Source: JAGVSR01 sp046074825 (lineage in GTDB: Bacteria; Pseudomonadota; Alphaproteobacteria; Rhizobiales; Hyphomicrobiaceae). Taken from it: a DNA stretch of 22,418 nt. The stretch spans positions 1-22,418 of the forward strand of contig JBJTOZ010000147.1 in NCBI GenBank assembly GCA_046074825.1. The letters run 5' to 3'. The position numbers and the translations under genes were made by a program. Positions 1 through 6,870 of the stretch are shown in pieces; position 1 is the stretch's first letter, and each line of letters starts with the position of its first letter. A model generated the notes under the pieces. The model was not told the DNA's origin and made no database searches. It saw nothing but the letters and a program-made list of their open reading frames with translations.

Positions 1-1
1 T

Positions 2-919
2 CTTACAGGAACAGTAGGAATTAAACCTACCTATGGTCGTTGTTCTCGATGGGGTATTGTAGCTTTTGCTTCTTCGCTGGATCAGGCCGGCCCTATTGCT
101 AAGTCCGTAGAAGATGCAGCAATCCTACTCGGAGTAATGGCGAGCCATGATCCAAAGGACTCTACAAGCGTTAATGTTCCTGTTCCCGACTACACCTCAT
201 TCTTGAAACAGGGTGTTAAAGGTCTCAAAGTTGGTATTCCAAAAGAATATCGAGTTGATGGCATGTCTCAGGAAATAGAGGCGCTCTGGCAGAAGGGTAT
301 TATGTGGTTAAAGGATGGTGGGGCCTCTATTCATGAAATCTCTTTGCCTCATACAAAATATGCACTTCCAGCTTATTATATTGTTGCGCCTGCGGAGTGT
401 TCTTCAAATTTGGCTCGATATGATGGAGTGCGGTACGGTTTGCGTATCCCAGGTCAAGATATAATTCAAATGTACTCTAAGACACGAGCAGAAGGTTTTG
501 GAAAAGAAGTTCGCAGACGTGTATTAATTGGAACTTATGTGCTTTCTGCTGGATATTATGATGCCTATTATCTGAAAGCTCAAAAGGTACGATCTCTAAT
601 TAAAAGAGATTTTGATCAGGCTTGGGATAAGGTTGATGTCGTTTTAACGCCTACGACACCATCTCCTGCATTTGGGTTCGGAGAAAAAAGTGGTGATCCG
701 TTAGCGATGTATCTTGAAGATATTTTTACAGTCACAGTGAATATGGCAGGGCTTCCAGGTATCTCAGTTCCTGCAGGACTTTCTTCAGTTGGGACACCTC
801 TGGGTTTACAATTTATTTCTAAACCTTTTGATGAAGGCACTCTCTTTCGTACTGCAAAAACTATTGAAGATGCCGCAGGACATTTCAGAATGCCTGAAAA
901 ATGGTGGCTTCCAGTTTAG
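2..919 (+). CDS. gatA: Asp/Glu-tRNA(Asn/Gln) amidotransferase subunit A, 3' part (5' end outside window)
   Basis: The reading frame is open from base 2, so the gene enters from the left; 305 residues are visible of a family that is usually about 485 long. GatA is the amidase subunit of GatCAB, which releases ammonia from glutamine and helps convert Glu-tRNA(Gln) or Asp-tRNA(Asn) to the amide form in the cytoplasm. Visible family motifs are GIKPTYGR and FASSLDQ at the start, HDPKDSTS, then PGISVPAG and GLQFISKPFDE near the C-terminus. The catalytic Ser-cisSer-Lys residues lie mostly upstream and cannot be checked. The first internal ATG (137) is not the start, because homology continues above it. 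gatB does not follow; a chorismate mutase-like gene starts 48 bases after the stop. Family identity is very secure. Confidence 0.96.
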   Translation, partial: LTGTVGIKPTYGRCSRWGIVAFASSLDQAGPIAKSVEDAAILLGVMASHDPKDSTSVNVPVPDYTSFLKQGVKGLKVGIPKEYRVDGMSQEIEALWQKGIMWLKDGGASIHEISLPHTKYALPAYYIVAPAECSSNLARYDGVRYGLRIPGQDIIQMYSKTRAEGFGKEVRRRVLIGTYVLSAGYYDAYYLKAQKVRSLIKRDFDQAWDKVDVVLTPTTPSPAFGFGEKSGDPLAMYLEDIFTVTVNMAGLPGISVPAGLSSVGTPLGLQFISKPFDEGTLFRTAKTIEDAAGHFRMPEKWWLPV

Positions 920-967
920 AATGACGATTTTGAGCTTTTGAATTTAGTAAATAGAGGCAAAAAGGAT

Positions 968-1297
968 ATGGCTTTGAAACGCCCTGCTGATTGTGCAGAT
1001 ATGACAGAAGTGCGTGGGGAAATAGATCGTATTGACAGTTCTCTTGTCGATTTAATCGCAGAACGTTTCGGATATGTCGATAGAGCATGGCAGCTTAAAA
1101 TGAAATCAGATGAAGGAGCTGTTGTTCCATGGCGTATTCAACAAGTCATCGATAGAGTAAGAACACGAGCGCTACAAAAGGGGGTTTCTCCAGATTTGTG
1201 TGAAGCTCTCTGGAGGCAAATGATAGGATGGTTTATTCAATATGAGGAAGAAAAAATTCGTAAACTTAATGAAGAAAACGGAGCTAAAACTTCGTGA
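968..1297 (+). CDS. Chorismate mutase-like protein (AroQ/PchB fold)
   Basis: This encodes 109 residues if translation starts at ATG 968, which has GAGG ten bases upstream; a TTG at 938 would add ten residues but is less likely. The protein is all-helical, with MTEVRGEIDRID at the start of helix 1, a RFGYVDRAWQLK segment and a LWRQMIGWFIQYEEEK C-terminal helix. This is the AroQ layout, and the spacing resembles PchB (isochorismate pyruvate lyase) more than E. coli chorismate mutase. Expected role: chorismate to prephenate in aromatic amino-acid synthesis, or an isochorismate lyase side activity; sequence alone does not decide. It follows gatA by 48 bases, and its TGA overlaps the GTG of the next gene (GTGA), which indicates translational coupling. 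Confidence 0.85.
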   Translation: MALKRPADCADMTEVRGEIDRIDSSLVDLIAERFGYVDRAWQLKMKSDEGAVVPWRIQQVIDRVRTRALQKGVSPDLCEALWRQMIGWFIQYEEEKIRKLNEENGAKTS

Positions 1298-1614
1298 TCC
1301 CCATCAATGCGTTTGATCCTTTCACGCTTTTGCTTATCGCACTTTTAAATCCAGCAACGATATTAGTTGGTTTTATTATGGGAAGGGGTGTTGACCAGTG
1401 GCAGAAGCTCTTTATCGCTGCTTTTGCTGCTGCTGTTTCAGGCTTCCTTGCATATTGGATGGCAGCCTTTGTTGGTATTTTTAGCGTTCATGCCTTAGGT
1501 GGTGAGGCAGCTCTTGTGACCTTAGGCTATTTCTATGGATTAGGATGGGCAATCATCGGCAGATTTTTTCGACCTAAAACTACTAACAGTATATTCGAAA
1601 AGAATAAAATTTAA
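1294..1614 (+). CDS. Small conserved-looking membrane protein, unknown function
   Basis: The start is GTG 1294, overlapping the stop of the chorismate mutase-like gene by four bases. The 106-residue product has about three hydrophobic segments (roughly residues 9-30, 37-60 and 68-90), with a charged GRGVDQWQK loop after the first and a basic, polar tail (FFRPKTTN onward). I recognise no enzymatic motif. The overlap means it is translated together with the mutase-like gene; a functional link is possible but unproven. Its stop lies only 5 bases from the stop of the convergent peroxidase gene, so transcripts of the two strands probably overlap, and no terminator is visible between them. Confidence 0.75.
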   Translation: MIPINAFDPFTLLLIALLNPATILVGFIMGRGVDQWQKLFIAAFAAAVSGFLAYWMAAFVGIFSVHALGGEAALVTLGYFYGLGWAIIGRFFRPKTTNSIFEKNKI

Positions 1615-1619
1615 GAAAA

Positions 1620-2207
1620 TTAGTTCGTTTTGTTTTCATCTTTTTTAGACATTATATTTTCTATATCAGAAATTAGTTCTTTGGAATCTGGTGCCGTACC
1701 AGAGTAAAAAGATTTTATTAGTCGACCTTCCCCATCAATCAAATACTTATGGAAATTCCATCCAGGGGCAGACTTGGGTCCCAATGTCTTAACAGCCCAA
1801 ATATAGAAAGGATGGGCTTTGTCACCCGACACAATTGTTTTTTCAGTTAAGGGGAATGTAATCCCAAAAGCACCTTCACAGAATTCCTTAATTTGGCCTT
1901 CAGTTCCAGGCTCCTGTCCACCAAAATCATTTGAAGGCACACCAACAATGATGAGCCCTTTTGGCTCATAGAGCTCATACAATTTTTGCAAGCCTTTATA
2001 CTGCTGCGTAAAACCGCAGAAAGATGCTGTATTGACAATGAGTAATGTTTTCCCCCGCCATGAGGAAAGTGGCATCGGCTTTCCGTCAATAGATGTAAAG
2101 CTGAAGTCATAGGCGCTGCCAACTTGCTCTCCTGATGCTGTGAGAGATCCGGCCGTTGAGGTAAGAAGTGTGAGCGAAAATAACTTTAAGATAAAGGAAC
2201 GGAGCAT
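1620..2207 (-). CDS. Glutathione peroxidase family protein, exported
   Basis: This is a 195-residue peroxidase that reduces hydroperoxides with thiol donors (thioredoxin or glutathione). The catalytic tetrad is visible: peroxidatic Cys64 in NTASFCGFT, Gln98 in FGGQEPGT, and Trp150-Asn151 in GWNFHKYL. A second cysteine, Cys110, sits in the helix after the Gln motif, where thioredoxin-dependent members often keep a resolving Cys. The N-terminus is a typical signal peptide (basic start, hydrophobic residues 5-20, small residues near 24), so the enzyme probably acts in the periplasm; many bacterial homologues are cytoplasmic. The ATG has GAGA about 8 bases upstream. A 9-bp inverted repeat lies about 105 bases upstream of the start. 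Family is sure, electron donor is not. Confidence 0.93.
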   Translation of the reverse strand: MLRSFILKLFSLTLLTSTAGSLTASGEQVGSAYDFSFTSIDGKPMPLSSWRGKTLLIVNTASFCGFTQQYKGLQKLYELYEPKGLIIVGVPSNDFGGQEPGTEGQIKEFCEGAFGITFPLTEKTIVSGDKAHPFYIWAVKTLGPKSAPGWNFHKYLIDGEGRLIKSFYSGTAPDSKELISDIENIMSKKDENKTN

Positions 2208-2311
2208 GAAAGATTCTCAAGTTAGTTTTTTAGTTCTTTTAAAGTTGTACGGTAGAACGTCCTCTAAAGATCTTTGTAAATGATGAGAATTTTTATCGAA
2301 CTTCTCTAAAG

Positions 2312-2343
2312 TCAAAGATATAGGGGATAAATACTATCTTTGA
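2312..2343. repeat. Perfect 9-bp inverted repeat upstream of the peroxidase gene
   Basis: TCAAAGATA (2312-2320) and TATCTTTGA (2335-2343) are exact reverse complements separated by 14 bases. The repeat lies in the spacer between the glucosaminidase-like gene and the peroxidase gene, both on the minus strand. There is no U-tract on either side, so it is not a standard terminator. It could be an operator for the peroxidase gene, an RNA hairpin or chance. Confidence 0.4.
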
Positions 2344-2496
2344 AAGAGGTTCCTTAGGGTCTTCAATGGCCTATTTTTATCGTCAATTTTTTAAACAGAT
2401 AGAAAATTCCACAATTCAAAAGAAATAGAAAAAAGGTTATTTCTTTACATCTTATTTTCTTAGAAATTTATATTAAGACTATTAAAAAATAAGGTG

Positions 2497-3771
2497 TCAA
2501 CTTTCTGGGCAAAGCTCAAAAGCCTTATCTAATGCAAGTGCTGACGAAGTATATTCTCCAATCATCTGTCCACCTTTAGCGTAAGCTGTGATGTAAGCTT
2601 CAGCCTCTTTCTTTTCGGATCCTTCATTAACATCAAGAACGGTGTAATGAGTTGCACCATCGGCACTTGCTTTGATGATCATAGCTTTATTGCCCCCGTA
2701 ACTGGCTGTCCACACGTTACATTTACTTACGGACTTCGAATTTTTAGTGAGGGTCGCTGTTTGAGAACCTGTAACATCGATTATCGGAGGATTAATTTTA
2801 TCGAGTATCTCAGTGCTAGAGATTTGAGAGGCATCCTTTTTATCAGAAAAAATCTTTTCACCTTCATTCTTAGGTGTCTTTTCTTCATTCAAAATAAGGA
2901 CGTTCGAAAAGGAAGTTTCTGAAGTTTGTGAGGGTGTAGGAATTTCTTCTGAATAACGCCCAGCGCCAAGATCATTTCTAATAGCATCGCCATCACCAAT
3001 AGACCGTGCATCTGCTATTGCCTTTTTGGCAATTTCTGCCCCTTTTCCTTCAATTACAGGATTGTGGCCTTCAACTTTTGCAAAAGAAACGCCTTTGCTT
3101 GCAGAGCTTCTGGCTTCAGCGATGAGCTCTGGCTGTGGATCTGGGGCTTTACAAACTCCTGTATAAAAAGAGAGGGCGACTGAGGAGATATCTTTTGCGT
3201 AAGCATGACTTGTGGGGGCCCATTTTTTCGCGAGATCTCCAAAAGTAATGGGTTCTTTAATTGACTTTTGCCAGTTCGTAAGGACGCCCCATTCTTGAAT
3301 GTTCCGCGTCCGCTCTGCGACTGGATTTTGAATTTTTTCTCCTGTGTACATTAAAACATGCTCAAGGTGAGCTCTGACACCTAAGGAAATGTCTTTAAAA
3401 CTTTCTCCCTGCACTCCATGCCCTGTAGCGGCTAAGCCTGCAAAGTTATTTTGATATGGTTTGACGTCCCCAGTATATGTTAAATTCCCAGTTTCAACGA
3501 GCATCTGGAAAAAAGCATAATCCCAACGAATTTTTAGCTTTTCTCCATGGCGCATATATTCTGTGGCAATCCCCCTATACCGCTCCGAAAATTTCGCATT
3601 TCTCTGGCTTAAAAAAGCCATAAGTCGTCCTGGCGTTGCGCACTGTGGTGTAAGATTGGAAAGTGAAACTTTTATTGCGGGAAGATCAATCTTTCCTGAC
3701 GCAAGTAGTGGTGAAGTTGTCACAGAAATGGAGACTATAGCAACAAATGACGCACGAACAAATACACCCAT
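2497..3771 (-). CDS. Secreted glucosaminidase-type cell-wall hydrolase with C-terminal SPOR-like region
   Basis: The 424-residue product has a signal peptide (hydrophobic residues 8-24, ending LLASG). Residues about 45-205 match the bacterial Glucosaminidase/lysozyme-like fold: QMLVETGNLTYTGDV carries the likely catalytic Glu93, followed by NNFAGLAATGHG and LGVRAHLEHVLMY. Such enzymes cut the glycan strands of peptidoglycan. Residues about 210-340 are a low-complexity, Ser/Lys/Glu-rich linker. The C-terminal 75 residues (from CNVWTASYGGNKA) resemble a SPOR-like repeat, with Cys near both ends (CNVW and ELCPES) that could form a disulfide. Expected location is the periplasm or outer surface, acting in wall growth or separation. 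The SPOR assignment is weaker than the enzymatic one. No strong Shine-Dalgarno precedes the ATG. Confidence 0.85.
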   Translation of the reverse strand: MGVFVRASFVAIVSISVTTSPLLASGKIDLPAIKVSLSNLTPQCATPGRLMAFLSQRNAKFSERYRGIATEYMRHGEKLKIRWDYAFFQMLVETGNLTYTGDVKPYQNNFAGLAATGHGVQGESFKDISLGVRAHLEHVLMYTGEKIQNPVAERTRNIQEWGVLTNWQKSIKEPITFGDLAKKWAPTSHAYAKDISSVALSFYTGVCKAPDPQPELIAEARSSASKGVSFAKVEGHNPVIEGKGAEIAKKAIADARSIGDGDAIRNDLGAGRYSEEIPTPSQTSETSFSNVLILNEEKTPKNEGEKIFSDKKDASQISSTEILDKINPPIIDVTGSQTATLTKNSKSVSKCNVWTASYGGNKAMIIKASADGATHYTVLDVNEGSEKKEAEAYITAYAKGGQMIGEYTSSALALDKAFELCPES

Positions 3772-4004
3772 AACGCTTTACTCTTTACTGTTTTAAAACG
3801 CGGCATCTTTTAGGACACCCTACATACTCTTACAATTCATAAGGGCTTAACCTTAATGAACCGTTGACGAGAGTATTAAAGAGATGTTTGGTGGCACGTT
3901 GACTAAGTTGGGGCGTGAGTAAGCGTATCCAACGGAAGAATTATGGCGAGGACTAGAGTGAGCTAGAGAGGCTTATTCTCATTCTTTAATAAAAAGTAAA
4001 TTTT

Positions 4005-4757
4005 TCAGTTTCCATCCCATACCAAATGTTGCCCACCATCTAACGCAATCATTTGCCCCGTTATTGAATTAGAATTTAAAATAAAAAAGACGGCGTTGGC
4101 AATTTCTTCTGGTGAGGGCCCTCGCTTTAAAAGAGTAGATTGTACTTCTTTTGCAAAGTCTCCCTCGCTTTGATGAACGTTTTTAAGAACTGGTCCAGGT
4201 CCAATTGCATTTACTCTAATGAGTGGAGCTAAAGCTTGAGCGAGGGTTTGTGTTGCAGTCCATAACCCGGCCTTAGAGAGTGTATAGGAAAAAAAATCGG
4301 GAGTTAATTTCCAAACACGTTGATCAATAATGTTAATGATATTGCCCTCCGCTCCCTGTGGAAGGTGATGAGGGAAAGCTTGAGCCAAGAAAACCGGAGC
4401 TCTTAGATTTATGTCAAAGTGAGTGTTCCATCTTTGCTCAGTCATTGTTTCTAGGGTGTCATGCATAAATTCGCTTGCATTGTTTATGAGACAAGTCGGA
4501 GACCCTAGTGCAGAACAACAGCGGGGTAGTAGAGTTGCGAGATCTGAGGGCGCAGAGAGATTACATGAAAGCGATATGGCTCGACGGCCAAGATTTTTTA
4601 TCAAATCCACTGCTTCATCAGCTTCTTTTTGAGATTTATGATAGTGAATGGCGATATCAAATCCCTTTCGAGCAAGATCAAGCGCAATTGCCCGACCAAT
4701 ACGGCGCGCTCCACCTGTAATAAGGGCTAGAGGGTTTGGTTTAATGTCTTGTGGCAT
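4005..4757 (-). CDS. SDR-family pteridine reductase / FolM-like dihydrofolate reductase candidate
   Basis: This is a classical short-chain dehydrogenase fold of 250 residues from ATG 4757, which follows a GGGA Shine-Dalgarno; a TTG at 4775 would add six residues and is less likely. The NADP-binding motif is TGGARRIG (14-21), followed by IHYHKS (37-42) as in pteridine reductases. The active site is Tyr158-Lys162 (SYTLSKAG), but the usual catalytic Ser is Asp145, in NIIDQRVW. That Asp-Tyr-Lys arrangement is the signature of protozoan PTR1 and E. coli FolM, which reduce pterins or dihydrofolate. It also shares NNASEF and the C-terminal LDGGQHL with FolM. I infer a role in tetrahydrofolate or tetrahydromonapterin supply; a different SDR substrate cannot be excluded. 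Confidence 0.8.
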   Translation of the reverse strand: MPQDIKPNPLALITGGARRIGRAIALDLARKGFDIAIHYHKSQKEADEAVDLIKNLGRRAISLSCNLSAPSDLATLLPRCCSALGSPTCLINNASEFMHDTLETMTEQRWNTHFDINLRAPVFLAQAFPHHLPQGAEGNIINIIDQRVWKLTPDFFSYTLSKAGLWTATQTLAQALAPLIRVNAIGPGPVLKNVHQSEGDFAKEVQSTLLKRGPSPEEIANAVFFILNSNSITGQMIALDGGQHLVWDGN

Positions 4758-5109
4758 TTTTCCCTGATTTCTCAAGATAGTTTAATTTGGTGGCCTATCA
4801 GAAATCGTAAATTTCTTATAAACGAAGCTTGCATTCATGATGATTAATTTCGGACTTTTAATGCAAGTTCGGAGAATTGAGGCCCTGATCAATGATCAAA
4901 AAGTAAGCTAATATGGTAATATATTAATCAATTATTTATAGAAGTTGCATCATTGCTACAGACCCACTTGCTGGATGGTCTAAGTCCTACACTTTTACTT
5001 GCATCACAGCAATTTCCTGTTCAGGTTGAAGTTAATAGCGTTCCGATTCTGGTCTTTATGTGCTGCGTTGGATTTTAAATCGGGCTTCACATTTCCAGAG
5101 GGACATCCA
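4758..5109. other. Divergent intergenic region upstream of the SDR and porin genes
   Basis: These 352 bases hold no convincing gene. Visible elements are an imperfect stem with arms CTTGCATT (4828-4835) and AATGCAAG (4860-4867), extendable outward with one bulge; a tandem TGATCA pair (4886-4891 and 4893-4898); and TTGCATCA twice (4945-4952 and 4999-5006). The region must carry promoters for both flanking genes, but I cannot place a good -35/-10 pair. Just before the porin start, AGAGG at 5096-5100 is a good ribosome binding site for ATG 5110. Confidence 0.5.
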
Positions 5110-5910
5110 ATGCGAACTATAAAATATGTATTTACCTCGGCGCTCTACGGTCTCGGCGGTTTTGTTTTATCGTCTGCACCTTTTGGGGGGGGCGCTCGAG
5201 CTGACAGCCCTCAACTTTCTCACACTATTACTATAGGCGGGACCAGCAATTATCTCTTCCGTGGTATTTCCCTAACAGATAAGAAACCAGCCGCTCAAGG
5301 GTCAATCGATCTTAGCTATGGGATGTTTTACACAGGTGTATGGGCGTCTAACACTTCTAGTGACAGCCCATTTTTTGGACAAGGTCTAGGACCTGCAGAG
5401 ATTGATTTTTATGGGGGTTTCAAACCTGTTTGGGGTCCTGCAACTTTTGATTTTGGAGCTATAGCATATACATATTTGTGGGGCAAAAATGCAGCCACTG
5501 GCAGTGGTGATTTTACCTATTACGAACTCAAGGCCGGTGTCTCTGGTGAAATCTGGAAGGGTCTTACTGGAAGCGTCACAAACTGGATTGCTCCAAGCCA
5601 GGCCAATGCTCCGGTGGTTTATACGATAGAAGGTGCTACATCATACACGTTCCGTCCAATTGGAATTTTTACTCCGACGTATAGCAGTCTTCTTGGTTAT
5701 TCCGATGCGAGAGTGGAAGATCCTATCAACCCGGCTGGTGTTGGATGGTTCCCAAATGTAAAAAATGACTATCTTTACTGGAACTCGGGGATTTCTCTAA
5801 CGGTTGATAAGTTTACAATGGATTTCCGATATTGGGGAACAAACCTTGATGATCCTGATGGTCTTGGTGCAGATCGTTTTGTATTTTCCGCAAAGGTTGT
5901 TCTTCCTTAA
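5110..5910 (+). CDS. TorF-type putative outer-membrane porin
   Basis: The 266-residue product starts at ATG 5110, preceded by AGAGG at 8-9 bases. The open frame extends upstream to 4999, but the extension lacks a ribosome binding site and would bury the signal peptide. Residues 1-31 are a signal peptide ending in GGGARA before DSPQ. The rest alternates as amphipathic beta-strands rich in Tyr, Trp, Phe and Gly, starting with HTITIGGTSNYLFRGISLT, typical of the TorF/TIGR02001 porin-like family, followed by IDFYGGFKP and DFRYWGTN. It is expected to form a small beta-barrel in the outer membrane; the solute is unknown. The signal peptide coding region contains a perfect G8 run (5185-5192). A strong terminator follows. 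Family placement is by pattern. Confidence 0.83.
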   Translation: MRTIKYVFTSALYGLGGFVLSSAPFGGGARADSPQLSHTITIGGTSNYLFRGISLTDKKPAAQGSIDLSYGMFYTGVWASNTSSDSPFFGQGLGPAEIDFYGGFKPVWGPATFDFGAIAYTYLWGKNAATGSGDFTYYELKAGVSGEIWKGLTGSVTNWIAPSQANAPVVYTIEGATSYTFRPIGIFTPTYSSLLGYSDARVEDPINPAGVGWFPNVKNDYLYWNSGISLTVDKFTMDFRYWGTNLDDPDGLGADRFVFSAKVVLP

Positions 5911-5931
5911 TCAGTCATATCTTTCTCTTCT

Positions 5932-5965
5932 AACCGGGCTCCGTCGAGGGGTCCGGTTTTTTTTT
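5932..5965 (+). terminator. Rho-independent terminator after the porin gene
   Basis: AACCGG (5932-5937) pairs with CCGGTT (5953-5958); a CTC/GAG inner pair can extend the stem. The right arm runs into nine consecutive T (5957-5965). It lies 21 bases after the porin stop, which is the expected position. Confidence 0.85.
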
Positions 5966-6021
5966 ATTGTAAGATTATCCTAAAACCAAAAAAGTTATAC
6001 CGATTTTAAGTTAATTGACCT

Positions 6022-6753
6022 TCATTGGCGCGGTGGAATGTGTATTTTGTTCGATGAGCAGAGTTGTTCTCCCTGCTCATTCTCTCCGCATCTTCTTGGA
6101 ACAAAATCTTTTGAAAAACAAATTCGAATATCTCTGAGGTGTGGAGTTTGCCCTTTTGAGCAAGACACAAAAATAGTGCCTTCATATAACTGTGGGTTAT
6201 GATTTAAAAAGTCCTGTTTCAATTCCTCAGGTGCTATGAAATCCCCATTTCGAGCAGAAGAATATCGCTCAGGTATTTTTACCGATAAAAATAAGTTTCG
6301 AGATACTTTAAAATAATCTTTGATCGAAAGTCCTGAGCATCGCCCATGTTTTTGATATTCATGGTAAATAAGTTTCGGACTTGGCATGATGTCGAGCATA
6401 CCCTCAACGACTTCTCGTGGCACAATATCCTTTTCTGATGAAGCACATCTCTCAGGATACCCTTTCTCAAATTGAGGCCACAGACCATGGAGAACAAAAG
6501 AATACTTTGAAATTTCATTACGTGGGCATTGACGTGCGTTCTTTCTTCCTTCTGAGCTTTGACAATATGAGGGGCTCCAAGATAGAACTAATGTATAATA
6601 ATCAAACGCATCACTCATGCTCAATTCTGAGTTTTTCTTTTGAGATATCGAAGTTTTCTCTGGAGGAAAATAATTCTGAGCCAGACGTATCAGAACAAGT
6701 CCCAAGAAAAGAACGCCTAGGAAAAAAGAAATACGCTTGCTCAAAGGTTGCAC
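6022..6753 (-). CDS. RNase T2-family ribonuclease, membrane-anchored or exported
   Basis: The 243-residue protein has both conserved active-site segments of the RNase T2 family: CAS1 as SFVLHGLWPQ (His89) and CAS2 as HEYQKHGRC (Glu132, His136). These enzymes cleave RNA through a 2',3'-cyclic phosphate without base specificity. Residues 9-24 form one hydrophobic segment after a basic start, so the enzyme is exported to the periplasm or stays tethered there; a scavenging or nutritional role is plausible. Multiple Cys fit extracytoplasmic disulfides (Cys64, Cys76, Cys103, Cys139 and later ones). The listed start is GTG. A TTG at 6744, four codons in with AAGG before it, is an equally reasonable start; the AAGG overlaps the GTG itself. 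It converges with the porin terminator, which separates the units. Confidence 0.9.
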   Translation of the reverse strand: MQPLSKRISFFLGVLFLGLVLIRLAQNYFPPEKTSISQKKNSELSMSDAFDYYTLVLSWSPSYCQSSEGRKNARQCPRNEISKYSFVLHGLWPQFEKGYPERCASSEKDIVPREVVEGMLDIMPSPKLIYHEYQKHGRCSGLSIKDYFKVSRNLFLSVKIPERYSSARNGDFIAPEELKQDFLNHNPQLYEGTIFVSCSKGQTPHLRDIRICFSKDFVPRRCGENEQGEQLCSSNKIHIPPRQ

Positions 6754-6870
6754 CTTTGTTGACTAGACTTCTGATTGTACATTGAGAGGTTCAAGTAATT
6801 TATGATCAGAGAAAAAAACCTGAAGTTGTAGAAATCATAATTTTTTCTGGTGGAGCCAAAAAAGATCACA

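Noticed and set aside
4999..5109. 37-codon extension upstream of the porin signal peptide
   Set aside because: The signal peptide and AGAGG both point to ATG 5110; a longer N-terminus would block export.
6417..6785. 122-codon plus-strand open frame
   Set aside because: It lies entirely antisense to the RNase T2 gene, whose active-site motifs are clear; the antisense product has no family resemblance.
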